From assembly GCA_965276755.1 (NCBI GenBank), contig OZ255625.1, forward strand, positions 3,410,001 to 3,474,000: a stretch of DNA of 64,000 bases, given 5' to 3'. Origin of the DNA: CAJCIS01 sp965276755. GTDB taxonomy: Bacteria > Pseudomonadota > Alphaproteobacteria > Acetobacterales > Acetobacteraceae. Positions 34,521-43,012 of this stretch are shown one piece after another; the stretch's first letter is position 1; the number at the start of each line of letters is the position of its first letter. The position numbers and the translations under genes were made by a program. The notes under the pieces were generated by a model. It was not told the DNA's origin, searched no databases, and was given only the letters and a program-made list of their open reading frames with translations.

Positions 34521-34621
34521 GCTGGGGGAGATGTGCCATTCCCCCCCAGACCCCCCGTCGATTTTTGGTCCTCGTCTTAAATAATGACGGGGGCTGGGGG
34601 GGATGGCACATCTCCCCCAGC
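34521..34621. repeat. Family A palindrome, full copy
   Basis: GCTGGGGGAGATGTGCCATT and the inverse GGATGGCACATCTCCCCCAG arm around the loop TTTTTGGTCCTCGTCTTAAA. It lies six bases after the sedolisin stop and upstream of fabI. Confidence 0.92.
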
Positions 34622-34755
34622 TCTTCTGCCTCCAAGCCGCCTTGCTTCCCCGCACCCCGCGTGCCACCACAACGCCCCACTCGCGCCCAGCGCACGCACG
34701 CCGCCCCCCAGAGTCGCCCCCAGAGTCGCGCCCCAGACTCGCACCAAGGAAGCCT

Positions 34756-35616
34756 ATGCCGGACAGCACACGCACACTCCCCAGCAAAGGGGCGCTGATG
34801 CAGGGCAGGCGCGGCCTCATCATGGGTGTGGCCAACGAGCGGTCCATCGCCTGGGGCATTGCCGCAGCCTGCGCCGCCCAAGGTGCGGAACTGGCCTTTA
34901 CCTATCAGGGCGAGGCTTTGGGCAAGCGGGTCCGCCCGCTCGCCGAGAGCGTGGGCGCCTCGCTGGTCCTGCCGTGCGATGTCGGCGATGACGCGGCTAT
35001 GGACACGACCTTCGAGGCGCTGCGTGCCGAATGGGGCACGATCGACTTTGCTGTCCACGCCATCGGCTTCGCCGACAAGGCCTATCTGCGCGGCCGCTAC
35101 GCCGATACGCCGCGCGAAGCATTCCTCCAGGCACTCGATATTTCCTGCTATAGCTTCACCGCCGTGTGCAGGCGCGCGGCCGCGATGATGCCCAATGGCG
35201 GCTCGCTGCTGACCCTGTCCTATCTCGGCGCCGAGCGCGTCGTGCCGCACTACAACGTCATGGGCATCGCCAAGGCAGCGCTGGAAGCCAGCGTGCGCTA
35301 TTTGGCCGCCGATTTCGGCGCGGCCGGCATACGGGTGAACGCCATCAGCGCCGGCCCCATCAAGACGCTGGCCGCCAACGGCATCGGCGACTTTCGCTAC
35401 ATCCTACGCTGGAATCAGCTCAATGCGCCGATGGAACGCAATGTCGGCATCGAGGAAGTTGGTGGTGCGGGCTTGTATTTGCTTAGTGACCTGTCCAGCG
35501 CCGTTACCGGTGAGGTGCATCACGTGGATTGCGGATTCCATGTTGTGGGCATGAAGAATCCCAATGCGCCGGATATTGCTACGGTGACCGAGGCCAATTG
35601 GCCCAGCAATAGCTGA
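34756..35616 (+). CDS. fabI: Enoyl-[acyl-carrier-protein] reductase (NADH)
   Basis: A 286-residue SDR enzyme, last reductive step of each fatty-acid elongation cycle. The NAD-binding GVANERSIAWGIA is at about 24-36. The catalytic region SYLGAERVVPHYNVMGIAK contains Tyr156, Tyr166 and Lys173, equivalent to Tyr146, Tyr156 and Lys163 of E. coli FabI. ISAGPIKTLAA is the substrate-loop region. AAGGAAG precedes ATG 34756. The frame continues upstream to 34603 only by reading the repeat. It is followed by aroC across a family C repeat. Confidence 0.94.
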   Translation: MPDSTRTLPSKGALMQGRRGLIMGVANERSIAWGIAAACAAQGAELAFTYQGEALGKRVRPLAESVGASLVLPCDVGDDAAMDTTFEALRAEWGTIDFAVHAIGFADKAYLRGRYADTPREAFLQALDISCYSFTAVCRRAAAMMPNGGSLLTLSYLGAERVVPHYNVMGIAKAALEASVRYLAADFGAAGIRVNAISAGPIKTLAANGIGDFRYILRWNQLNAPMERNVGIEEVGGAGLYLLSDLSSAVTGEVHHVDCGFHVVGMKNPNAPDIATVTEANWPSNS

Positions 35617-35621
35617 ATGAA

Positions 35622-35669
35622 GAAGGCAAGCAGTTCTTTGTTGAAAGAAAGAACCAAAGAACTTCTATC
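35622..35669. repeat. Family C repeat, single arm
   Basis: GAAGGCAAGCAGTTCTTTGT then TGAAAGAAAGAACCAAAGAA CTTCTATC. It contains the TTCTTTGTTGAAAGAAAGAA hairpin and fills the fabI-aroC gap. Confidence 0.87.
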
Positions 35670-35672
35670 TGT

Positions 35673-36797
35673 ATGAGTCATAACACCTTCGGCCACCTTT
35701 TCCGCGTTACTACCTGGGGCGAAAGCCACGGCCCAGCCATCGGCTGCGTCATCGACGGCTGCCCGCCCGGCCTGGCGCTGTCCGAGGCCGACATCCAGCC
35801 CTACCTCGATCGCCGCCGGCCCGGCCAATCCAAATTCACCACGCAGCGCCAGGAGGCGGACGCAGTGGCCATCCTCTCCGGCGTCTTCGAGGGCCGCACG
35901 ACAGGCACGCCGATCGCCCTGCAAATTGAGAACACCGACCAACGCAGCCGCGATTACGGCGCCCACGCCCACACCTACCGGCCCGGCCACGCCGACATCA
36001 CCTACGACCTCAAATACGGCCTGCGCGACCATCGCGGCGGCGGCCGATCCTCCGCCCGCGAGACGGCCTGCCGTGTTGCGGCCGGCGCCATTGCGCGCGC
36101 CGTCCTGGGACCGGAGGTGCAGATCCGCGGCGCCCTGGTGCAGATGGGACCGCATGCGATCGATCGCGCACGCTGGAACTGGGACGAGGCCCTCGCCAAC
36201 CCGTTCTTCTGTCCCGACCCCGAAGCCGCGGCGGCGTGGGAGCCGTATCTGACGGGCGTGCGGCGCGCCGGATCGTCGATCGGCGCCGTGATCGAGGTGG
36301 TCGCCTATGGCGTCCCGCCTGGTTTGGGCGCGCCTGTCTATGCCAAGCTGGACGCGGAGATCGCCGGCGCGCTCATGGGCATCAATGCGGTAAAGGGTGT
36401 CGAAATCGGCGACGGCTTTGCAACCGCGGCCCTCTCGGGCGAGGAGAATGCCGATGCCATGCGCATGGAAGGCAACCGGGTCGTGTTTGCCTCCAACCAC
36501 GCTGGCGGTATCCTGGGCGGCATCAGCACGGGCCAGCCGATCATCGCGCGCTTTGCGGTCAAGCCGACGAGTTCGATCCTGACCCCTGTGGAAACCGTCA
36601 ATCGCGCCGGCCAGGAGACCGAAATCGTCACCGGGGGCCGCCACGACCCCTGCGTGGGCATACGTGCCGTGCCTGTGGGCGAGGCAATGTTGGCCTGCGT
36701 GCTGGCCGACCACCTGCTGCGCCATCGCGCCCAGTGCCCTGCCGCACCCGCGCGCGCGGTGCTGCCTTTGGCCGCTCATGCGCCGGGTGAGCGTTAA
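35673..36797 (+). CDS. aroC: Chorismate synthase
   Basis: A 374-residue enzyme converting 5-enolpyruvylshikimate-3-phosphate to chorismate with reduced FMN, last step of the shikimate pathway. Family signatures are GESHGPAIG (16-24), the DLKYGLRDHRGGGRSSARET stretch with FMN/phosphate-binding residues, and GRHDPCVGIRAVPVGEAM near the C-terminus. Length is normal. The ATG lies immediately after the family C repeat. It follows fabI on the same strand. Confidence 0.96.
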   Translation: MSHNTFGHLFRVTTWGESHGPAIGCVIDGCPPGLALSEADIQPYLDRRRPGQSKFTTQRQEADAVAILSGVFEGRTTGTPIALQIENTDQRSRDYGAHAHTYRPGHADITYDLKYGLRDHRGGGRSSARETACRVAAGAIARAVLGPEVQIRGALVQMGPHAIDRARWNWDEALANPFFCPDPEAAAAWEPYLTGVRRAGSSIGAVIEVVAYGVPPGLGAPVYAKLDAEIAGALMGINAVKGVEIGDGFATAALSGEENADAMRMEGNRVVFASNHAGGILGGISTGQPIIARFAVKPTSSILTPVETVNRAGQETEIVTGGRHDPCVGIRAVPVGEAMLACVLADHLLRHRAQCPAAPARAVLPLAAHAPGER

Positions 36798-36915
36798 GAA
36801 TTGATTGCTCCTTGGGCGCGCAAAGCGCCTACGATGGGCAGACCAGCAGTCAGGCGCAGGGTCCAGCGGCCAAGTCCAGGCCGCGACCGCGACGGCGCTG
36901 GCATAGGTGCATGCG

Positions 36916-38142
36916 ATGCCAACACCCGCCATTCCCTGTTCCGACGCCAACCAGTTGCCGCTCTTCGTGCGCGCGATGGGGCAGAAACGTTGGAATGCGC
37001 GGCTTGAAGCCATCAGGGCCGGCTGCCTGCCAGGCCATGCCGGCCGCGCACTGCGCACCCATCACGCCCTGGAACTGACGCTTGACCGCCTATGGCGCAC
37101 GGGCGCGCCCGCGGTGACCAGGGCTGAACGCAAATTGCTCGAACTGGCCGGCGACCTGGTCGCTCTCCTGCCCGCATTGCCACCGGAGGGACGCGAGCGG
37201 CTGCGCGACGTCATTGAGGCGGCACTAACCGGGCCGGGCACGCTGGTGTGCCTGTTCCATCTGCTGCGCTGCGCCCGGCTGCACCACCAGCGTGGCTTTC
37301 AGGTTGCGTTCTCGGGCCTGGCCGAGGACACGGCTTACGACCTGACGCTCTGCCGCGCCGGCCGCACCTATGAAGCGGTATGCAAAACGTTCTCCGCCGA
37401 GGACGGCCGCGACGTCAGCCGCACTGCCTGGTCCTATCTCGTTGATCGCGTGGACCCTGACCTGCAGAGCTGGCTTGCCACTCATCCGGGCCGCTATGTG
37501 CTGAAGATGACCTTGCCCGCGGGGTTGAAGGGCCAGGAGTCCGGCGGGCCCAGCGCCGCCCTGGCCGCCTTGCACGGGCGCATTACGCGTTTGCTGAGCG
37601 AAAGCCGCCGGGCCGATCACGACGAAGCGGCCGTCCTGCGCCTGGAGCCGCTGCTGCTGGCAGGTGCGCAGGCGGGCGAGCTGGGCCTGATGGCGGGGTT
37701 GCGCGCCGAATTCGGCCATGAGGCGCATCTGGCAGTAACGCAGGCGGGGCGCGGCGTGCTGGTGATGGCCGCGCGTGCGGCGCGCGAGGACGAGGTGGCC
37801 CAAGCCATGCACCGCCGCATGGCGGCCTTGGCGCCGGCCAGGCTGAGCGGCACGCGCCCGGCGATCCTGGCCATGTTCATCGAGGACACCGACCCGCTGG
37901 AGTGGCGTGTGCTGCGCGAGCAGCTGCAGATCGAGGGGGCGGCGCGGCACTTCCTGACCCGGCCCGAGGCGCGATGTGTGGCTGCAATCACGTGTGCCTC
38001 GCGGTTTGAGCTGCTGGGCGTGGCGCCGCCTCAGGCGGCCGAAGGGGGTGAGTTGCGGTTCTGCAGCCCTGGGCATCGCGATACGGCCGGTGCGGTGTTT
38101 GCCCCGGCGGCGATGGCGGCCGCGGTGCCGGCCTTTGCTTGA
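36916..38142 (+). CDS. Protein of unknown function
   Basis: A 408-residue, mostly alpha-helical soluble protein, rich in Leu, Ala and Arg, without signal peptide or membrane segment. Visible stretches are GFQVAFSGLAEDTAYDLTLCRAGR, which looks like a beta-hairpin of a nuclease- or restriction-like core with acidic D/E and K (EAVCKTFSAEDGRDVSR), LRAEFGHEAHLAVTQAGRGV and FIEDTDPLEWRVLREQLQ. I cannot name a family. ATG 36916 or GTG 36907 may be the start. It lies after aroC on the same strand and has codon usage like its neighbours. Confidence 0.6.
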   Translation: MPTPAIPCSDANQLPLFVRAMGQKRWNARLEAIRAGCLPGHAGRALRTHHALELTLDRLWRTGAPAVTRAERKLLELAGDLVALLPALPPEGRERLRDVIEAALTGPGTLVCLFHLLRCARLHHQRGFQVAFSGLAEDTAYDLTLCRAGRTYEAVCKTFSAEDGRDVSRTAWSYLVDRVDPDLQSWLATHPGRYVLKMTLPAGLKGQESGGPSAALAALHGRITRLLSESRRADHDEAAVLRLEPLLLAGAQAGELGLMAGLRAEFGHEAHLAVTQAGRGVLVMAARAAREDEVAQAMHRRMAALAPARLSGTRPAILAMFIEDTDPLEWRVLREQLQIEGAARHFLTRPEARCVAAITCASRFELLGVAPPQAAEGGELRFCSPGHRDTAGAVFAPAAMAAAVPAFA

Positions 38143-38225
38143 GGGCACGGGGACGCGTCGAAACCGTCATGGTGCTGCCACGTTGAACAGGTAAGTGGCA
38201 AGTCGTGCCGACGTGGAGCCTGACG

Positions 38226-38369
38226 ATGACTGAGCGTGATTTAGACGCCAAGATGACGGAGTTGGACCGATTGTTGAACGACCCGGATGTCTCGCTTGAG
38301 CCGGCGCGGGTATGGTCGTTGCTTGCGGAGGTGTCTCAATTTGAGTCGGCCGGGGTTGCACCTGTATAA
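38226..38369 (+). CDS. Very small RF1-like ORF (47 residues)
   Basis: ATG with GGAG nine bases upstream, TAA stop. The sequence runs TERDLDAKMTELDRLLNDPD then VSLEPARVWSLLAEVSQFES. The middle part resembles the helical N-terminal domain of peptide chain release factor 1-type proteins (LNDPDV, a helix, LLAEVSQFE). It lacks GGQ and PxT domains, so it cannot be a release factor. Start, ribosome site, codon use and charge distribution favour a real peptide gene. Confidence 0.45.
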   Translation: MTERDLDAKMTELDRLLNDPDVSLEPARVWSLLAEVSQFESAGVAPV

Positions 38370-38487
38370 AGAGAGGGGGAGGAAGCCCTCAAAGTGATGC
38401 TCCGACGGAAAGAAAGCTTGCGCTAGGTTAACACAGCGTCGGCAGGCGGCCTTGCCATCAACCAGGCGCCGGACTAGCCGCTGCCTC

Positions 38488-39450
38488 ATGGCCGCAACGC
38501 TTCGATCCCCCGACGACCTGCTGCGCGCGCGGCTTGTGCACCCGAGTTCGGCGGCTGCCCTAGACGCACTTTCTACCCGTTACGCAACCGCCATCCCGCC
38601 AGCGTTTCTCTCTCTGATTGAGCACCCGGACGACCCAATCGGCCGCCAAGTCATTCCCCACCCCGACGAAGCACTGTTCGCACCCTACGAACGGACCGAT
38701 CCCACGGCAGATGCAGCCTTCTCGCCCATGCCCGGCCTGGTGCACCGCTACCCTGATCGCGTGCTGATCAAGCCGCTGTTGATCTGCCCCCTTTATTGCC
38801 GATTCTGCTTCAGGCGCGAGCATGTCGGCCCCGGCGGCGGCCTGCTGAGCGCCGCGCAACTCGACGCCACGCTGGACTACGTGCGCGCCCGCCCAGCTAT
38901 CCGCGAGGTGATCCTGACCGGCGGCGATCCGCTGATGCTCTCGCCGCGCCGCCTGGCCGACCTGCTCGGCGCGCTGGACGCCATCCCCCACCTTGACAGC
39001 CTGCGCATCCACACCCGCGTGCCCGTAGCTGCCCCAGAGCGCGTGACCCTCGCGCTACTTGACGCGCTGGCCACGGACAAGCCGCTGTTCATGGCCGTGC
39101 ATGCCAACCACGCGCGCGAATTCGCCCCGGCGGCGGCGGCGGCACTGCGCGCGCTGAGCCATGCGGGCGCCGTCCTGCTGGGCCAATCGGTGCTGCTGCG
39201 TGGCGTCAATGACACCGCCGATGCGCTGGAGGCGCTGTTTCGCGCCATGCTCCGCCACCGCATCAAGCCCTACTACCTGCACCAATTGGACGCGGCCCCA
39301 GGCACAGCGCGCTTTCATGTGCCCGAGGCGGAAGGATTGGCGCTGCTGGCCAGCCTGCGCGGGCGCATGACAGGGTTGGGCATGCCCACCTACGTGCGCG
39401 AGCAGCCACACGGGGCCGGCAAGAGGCCGATCGGCCCTTCCTTCAGCTAA
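38488..39450 (+). CDS. epmB: EF-P beta-lysylation protein EpmB, KamA-type radical SAM aminomutase
   Basis: A 320-residue radical SAM protein related to lysine 2,3-aminomutase. The [4Fe-4S]/SAM motif CPLYCRFC uses Cys100, Cys104 and Cys107. VILTGGDPLMLSPRRL and PYYLHQLDAAPGTARFHVP are KamA/EpmB signatures. The short form without the C-terminal zinc domain and the efp gene just downstream support EpmB, which makes (R)-beta-lysine for EF-P modification. EpmA is not in the window. ATG 38488 is the likely start; the longer frame has a non-conserved arginine-rich leader. Confidence 0.88.
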   Translation: MAATLRSPDDLLRARLVHPSSAAALDALSTRYATAIPPAFLSLIEHPDDPIGRQVIPHPDEALFAPYERTDPTADAAFSPMPGLVHRYPDRVLIKPLLICPLYCRFCFRREHVGPGGGLLSAAQLDATLDYVRARPAIREVILTGGDPLMLSPRRLADLLGALDAIPHLDSLRIHTRVPVAAPERVTLALLDALATDKPLFMAVHANHAREFAPAAAAALRALSHAGAVLLGQSVLLRGVNDTADALEALFRAMLRHRIKPYYLHQLDAAPGTARFHVPEAEGLALLASLRGRMTGLGMPTYVREQPHGAGKRPIGPSFS

Positions 39451-39532
39451 CAAATTTGGGTCTGGAGCCTCAGGCCCCGTCGTGCGCAGCACGGGTTCGC
39501 CTGACGGGGTTCAGGGGCGGAGCCTCTGGCCT
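39451..39532. repeat. Family B repeat, partial copy
   Basis: GGGTCTGGAGCCTCAGGCCC then CGTCGTGCGCAGCACGGGTT and GGGGTTCAGGGGCGGAGCCT CTGGCC. It corresponds to the right half of family B. It starts right after the epmB stop and separates epmB from efp. Confidence 0.85.
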
Positions 39533-39588
39533 TCCTGGGCACCCCACGCTAGACAGCCCACCCCAATTCCAACAGCAGAGCCAACCCC

Positions 39589-40155
39589 ATGAAACAGCAG
39601 GCGAACCTGATCCGCGCCGGCCAGGTGATCGAGCATGACGGGCGCCGCTGGACGGTGCTCAAGCAGCAGATCATCACGCCGGGCAAAGGCGGCGCCTTCA
39701 TCCAGGTCGAGATGCGCGACCTCAAGACGGGCAACAAAACCAACGAGCGCTGGCGCACCGCCGATACCGTCGAGCGGCTGCAGACCGACAACAAGGACTA
39801 CACCTACAGCTACACCGAAGGCACCAACATGGTGCTGATGGACCCAGAGACGTTCGAGCAGACCCACGTGCCCCTGGACCTGCTGGGCGAGAGCGCGCCC
39901 TTTCTGCAGGACAACATGATGATCGATGTCGATCTGGTCGAAGGCGAGCCGGTGGGCGCACATCTGCCGCCGCAGGTGACGCTGGAGGTCATCGAGGCCG
40001 ATCCGGTGGTCAAGGGGCAGACCGCGGCCAGTTCCTACAAGCCTGCCAAGCTGTCCAATGGGGTCAAGACCAGCGTGCCGCCGTTCATCGAGACAGGGGA
40101 GCGAATCGTAGTGCGCACCGATGATGGATCGTATGTGGAGCGCGCGAAGGGGTAG
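39589..40155 (+). CDS. efp: Translation elongation factor P
   Basis: A 188-residue EF-P with three beta-barrel domains. Lys33 in ITPGKGGAFIQV is the site for beta-lysylation, in line with epmB just upstream. RTADTVERLQTDNKDYTYSY, then VPPFIETGERIVVRTDDGSYVER are conserved C-terminal features. EF-P relieves ribosome stalling at polyproline; the TonB encoded in this window (twelve successive prolines) is the kind of protein that needs it. Confidence 0.96.
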   Translation: MKQQANLIRAGQVIEHDGRRWTVLKQQIITPGKGGAFIQVEMRDLKTGNKTNERWRTADTVERLQTDNKDYTYSYTEGTNMVLMDPETFEQTHVPLDLLGESAPFLQDNMMIDVDLVEGEPVGAHLPPQVTLEVIEADPVVKGQTAASSYKPAKLSNGVKTSVPPFIETGERIVVRTDDGSYVERAKG

Positions 40156-40186
40156 AGGTGCGGGCGCTGGCGGTATAGGGCGGGGT

Positions 40187-40396
40187 ATGGATAATAAGCC
40201 CCCGCCGTTTTCGTGCGACGCCGAAGAGGCCGAGGCCGCAGAAATCACCTTTACGCCGCGCGAGCTCGAGATGATCGCAGAGGCAGAGGCCTCGATTGAG
40301 GCCGTAGGCACCATTCCAGCAGAAGAGGTTTGGACGTGGCTCGAAAGTCTGGGCACCGACTCTCCTCTGCCAAAGGCGCAGTCGCGCAAGCGCTGA
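40187..40396 (+). CDS. Small antitoxin-like protein, partner of a ParE/RelE-type toxin
   Basis: A 69-residue acidic protein. The C-terminal half (LEMIAEAEASIEAVGTIPAE, then EVWTWLESLG) is the pattern found in antitoxins that accompany RelE/ParE toxins, where E-x-V-x-x-W helices wrap the toxin. ATG 40187 is preferred over 40121. Downstream, after a family A repeat, lies the C-terminal part of a ParE-like toxin (40592-40729), so this antitoxin now seems to be an orphan. Confidence 0.6.
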   Translation: MDNKPPPFSCDAEEAEAAEITFTPRELEMIAEAEASIEAVGTIPAEEVWTWLESLGTDSPLPKAQSRKR

Positions 40397-40459
40397 TGAT
40401 GTGCACCGACTTATAATACCAACTCGCCTTGAGTCTGACTGATGACCCATGGCAAAAAG

Positions 40460-40561
40460 TTGGGTGGACCGAGCCGGTCCCCCCAAACCCCCCGTCATTC
40501 GTAGGGCGTAGACTAAATAAATGACGGTGGGTTTGGGGGGGATGGCACATCTCCCCCAATC
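40460..40561. repeat. Family A palindrome inserted in a toxin-antitoxin locus
   Basis: The right arm is canonical (GGGGGGGATGGCACATCTCC). The left arm is strongly altered (TTGGGTGGACCGAGCCGGTC). It separates the antitoxin-like gene from the ParE-like remnant, where the N-terminal part of the toxin is missing. Confidence 0.85.
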
Positions 40562-40591
40562 TTGCCTTTCCTTCGATTGGGTAGATTTTAA

Positions 40592-40729
40592 GGCGGGTTG
40601 GAAAGCCGCCGTGTCCTGACGATCGGGCAGTATCGTGTGATCTACCGCCTTCATCCAGATACCGGGTCGAACGACACGGCAGGGGATGTTGAAATCCTGC
40701 GCGTTCTCGGCCCCGGCCAGATGAACTGA
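40592..40729 (+). pseudogene. ParE/RelE-type toxin, C-terminal remnant
   Basis: Open frame after a TAA at 40589-40591, reading GLESRRVLTIGQYRVIYRLH, then a short loop and DVEILRVLGPGQMN before the TGA. RRVLTIGQYRVIYRL with VEILRVLGPGQ is the classic end of ParE/RelE-family mRNA interferase or gyrase toxins. About the first half of the protein is absent, replaced by the family A repeat and unrelated bases. There is no in-frame ATG, only a TTG near the start. It should be inactive. Confidence 0.7.
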
Positions 40730-40738
40730 AAGCCAACC

Positions 40739-41584
40739 ATGCCCGTCCGCCTATCCCCGCACATGGTCGTCATGCAGAACGCGGCGCAGAAAGCGTCCAA
40801 GCGTCTGTTGCGCGATTTTAACGAAGTCGAGCAGCTCCAGGTCAGCGTCAAGGGACCGTCCGACTTCGTCAGCCAGGCCGATCTGCGCGCGGAGAAAACG
40901 CTTCGCGAGGAACTGGAAAAATCGCGACCCGGCTACAGCTTCCTGATGGAGGAAAGCGGCGCGTCCGGCAGCGAAAACTGGACGTGGCGCTGGGTTGTCG
41001 ATCCTCTCGACGGCACCACGAACTTCCTGCACGGCATTCCGCATTGGGCGATTTCCATCGGCTTGCAGCGGCGCCTGGCCGATGGCTCGGCCGAGATTGC
41101 GTGCGGGATGATCTATGCGCCGGCGTCCGACGAGATGTTCTGGGCGGAGAAAGGCGGCGGCGCATTCGTCAATGAGCGGCGGCTGCGCGTCTCGGCGCGG
41201 CGCGAGATGAAGGAGGCGCTGTTCGCCACCGGCATACCCTTTGCCGCGGTCAGCGCGCGCCACCGCCTGGCGTTTGCGCGCACGCTCGGCGCGCTGATGC
41301 CGGCAACCGCGGGTGTGCGGCGTTTCGGCAGTGCGGCACTCGATCTGGCCTGGGTCGCGGCGGGGCGCTATGACGGCTACTGGGAATTGGGCCTCAAGCC
41401 TTGGGATGTGGCCGCCGGTCTGCTGATCGTGCGCGAGGCTGGGGGGATTGTGACTGATCCCGCGGGTGCGGAATTCTTGCTGTCCGATCATGCGGGCAAC
41501 GATGTGGTTGCGGGCAACGCGCATATGCACGCCAAGCTGCGCGATGTGGTGGCCGATGGGGTGAGCGCCGCATCTAGAGAATGA
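40739..41584 (+). CDS. suhB: Inositol-1-monophosphatase family protein (SuhB-like)
   Basis: A 281-residue Mg-dependent phosphatase. Metal-binding motifs are Glu71/Glu72 in FLMEESG, WRWVVDPLDGTTNFLHGIPH with Asp88 and Asp91, and GYWELGLKPWDVAAGLLIV near 220-240. KGPSDFVSQADLRAEKTLRE precedes them as expected. Such enzymes hydrolyse inositol 1-phosphate and related sugar phosphates, and SuhB also works in rRNA antitermination in E. coli. It starts ten bases after the toxin remnant. Confidence 0.9.
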   Translation: MPVRLSPHMVVMQNAAQKASKRLLRDFNEVEQLQVSVKGPSDFVSQADLRAEKTLREELEKSRPGYSFLMEESGASGSENWTWRWVVDPLDGTTNFLHGIPHWAISIGLQRRLADGSAEIACGMIYAPASDEMFWAEKGGGAFVNERRLRVSARREMKEALFATGIPFAAVSARHRLAFARTLGALMPATAGVRRFGSAALDLAWVAAGRYDGYWELGLKPWDVAAGLLIVREAGGIVTDPAGAEFLLSDHAGNDVVAGNAHMHAKLRDVVADGVSAASRE

Positions 41585-41592
41585 CAAGAAAA

Positions 41593-41682
41593 GCTGGGGG
41601 AGATGTGCCATCCCCCCAGACTCCCCGTCGATTTTAGGACATCGCCTTCAATAATGAGGGGGGATGACACATCTCCCCCAGC
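41593..41682. repeat. Family A palindrome with a gap in the right arm
   Basis: The left arm is canonical. The right arm reads AATGAGGGGGGATGACACATCTCCCCCAGC with the GGTCTGG segment deleted. It lies 3' to both suhB and the converging ion-channel gene. Confidence 0.88.
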
Positions 41683-41703
41683 CTTACTTTCTCCACACCG
41701 TTG

Positions 41704-42951
41704 TCAAGACCGCCCCAACCGCCCTCGCAGCCGCCGCCACAGTGGACCGCCCTCAGTGGAGGTGCCCGCCTCGCCCTGCCGCTCTGCAAGCTGGGAAATC
41801 AGGCGCGCTGCCAGCGTGCCGCGATGGCCCGATTGCCAGTTGTCCGAAGCCCCCTCCTCGGGCATCCAGCCCGGCAGAGGCAGCAGCAGCTTGCGTGCCA
41901 GGCCGTCCAGCAGCGGCTCGTAGGTGGCGCGCAGGGCGGCGAGCGTCTCCTCGGCGTGCTCATCGCCGTCCCAGGCGAGCTGCGCCTCGGCAAAGCTGTC
42001 GCGCAGGCTGGCATAGGCCGATGGCGGAAGGCGATCGCCGCCATCGTAGCGCGAGGGTGGAATGGCAAGCGAGCGCGCCAGCTCGACCACGACCTGGCGG
42101 ATGATGGTGAAGGTCATGCGCGCCTGCAGGGGGTGCATTTCCTCAACGCCGACCAGGATCAGGGCGCAGGTGTCCATAATGGCGCAGATGGCCGCGAGCC
42201 AGGACTGGTTTTCGTGCTGGGAGCGGTAATAGATCAGCATCGGATAGGAGAGATGGCTCTCCAGCAAATCCGCCCCCCAGGATTCCCACTGGTTCAGTAG
42301 CAGGTCCAGCTTGTCCAGCCCGCCATCGGCGTGGCGGATCAGCATGGCGGCCGCCGTGGGAGGGGAGCCGGCGCGCGCATCGAGCTGAATGACGTGGGCT
42401 TCCCGCCGCGAGAAGAGCTGATAGAGGACGGGCAGGTAGCCGATGACCACGGCCAGGAAGCCCAGGCCGGTGCCGGCCTCGATGACCGCAGTGACCTGGC
42501 CTGCCGCGGAATGGGGCACGAGGTCACCGTAGCCCAGCGTGAAGAAGGTGACTCCGCTCATGTAGACCATTTGCATGAGGGGCAAATACGGGGCCTGCGG
42601 ATGGGCGAGGTCCTGAACGGCCCATTGCAGCATCCCGAAGGCCACGATCAGGATGGTCGACCAGGCCGCGAAGAGGGCGAGCATGGCGAGCGGGCCGAAC
42701 ACGCCGAGAAGGCGTTCGCGCTTTTGATCGGCGGGCAGAGGGGCGACCAGGCGGGTGAGCAACCACCAGCATGCGCGAAAATAGATGCGGGTGAAGCGCA
42801 GGCGGCGATTGACGCGGCGGGGCAGGAGCATGACCTCGAAAGCGTCCTGCAGGACGACGGCCATGAGCAGGATGGCGGCACTTGCGACGATGGCGGGCGC
42901 CCAGGGGGCGACGGCGGCGAGCAAGGCGACCGGGATTTGCGAGGGGGTCAT
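41704..42951 (-). CDS. Two-pore-type potassium/ion channel family protein
   Basis: A 415-residue membrane protein. An N-terminal helix (SAAILLMAVVLQDAFEVMLL) and a cytosolic basic loop precede two membrane helices that flank a pore with the K+ selectivity filter FFTLGYGDLVP. The helix GTGLGFLAVVIGYLPVLYQLF follows. The last 220 residues are a soluble helical domain of unknown function (MLIRHADGGLDKLDLLLNQWE). ATG 42951 is a good start. It is divergent from DUF4239 with 60 bases between, perhaps co-regulated. Confidence 0.82.
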   Translation of the reverse strand: MTPSQIPVALLAAVAPWAPAIVASAAILLMAVVLQDAFEVMLLPRRVNRRLRFTRIYFRACWWLLTRLVAPLPADQKRERLLGVFGPLAMLALFAAWSTILIVAFGMLQWAVQDLAHPQAPYLPLMQMVYMSGVTFFTLGYGDLVPHSAAGQVTAVIEAGTGLGFLAVVIGYLPVLYQLFSRREAHVIQLDARAGSPPTAAAMLIRHADGGLDKLDLLLNQWESWGADLLESHLSYPMLIYYRSQHENQSWLAAICAIMDTCALILVGVEEMHPLQARMTFTIIRQVVVELARSLAIPPSRYDGGDRLPPSAYASLRDSFAEAQLAWDGDEHAEETLAALRATYEPLLDGLARKLLLPLPGWMPEEGASDNWQSGHRGTLAARLISQLAERQGEAGTSTEGGPLWRRLRGRLGRS

Positions 42952-43012
42952 TGCGGCGCTAACGCCCCAGGTGCTGCATAGGCCATGCAAGCGGCGGCGA
43001 TGAGCGTGTGAG

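Noticed and set aside
33862..35250. 462-residue minus-strand frame spanning sedolisin, a repeat and fabI
   Set aside because: It crosses a family A repeat and two well-supported plus-strand genes.
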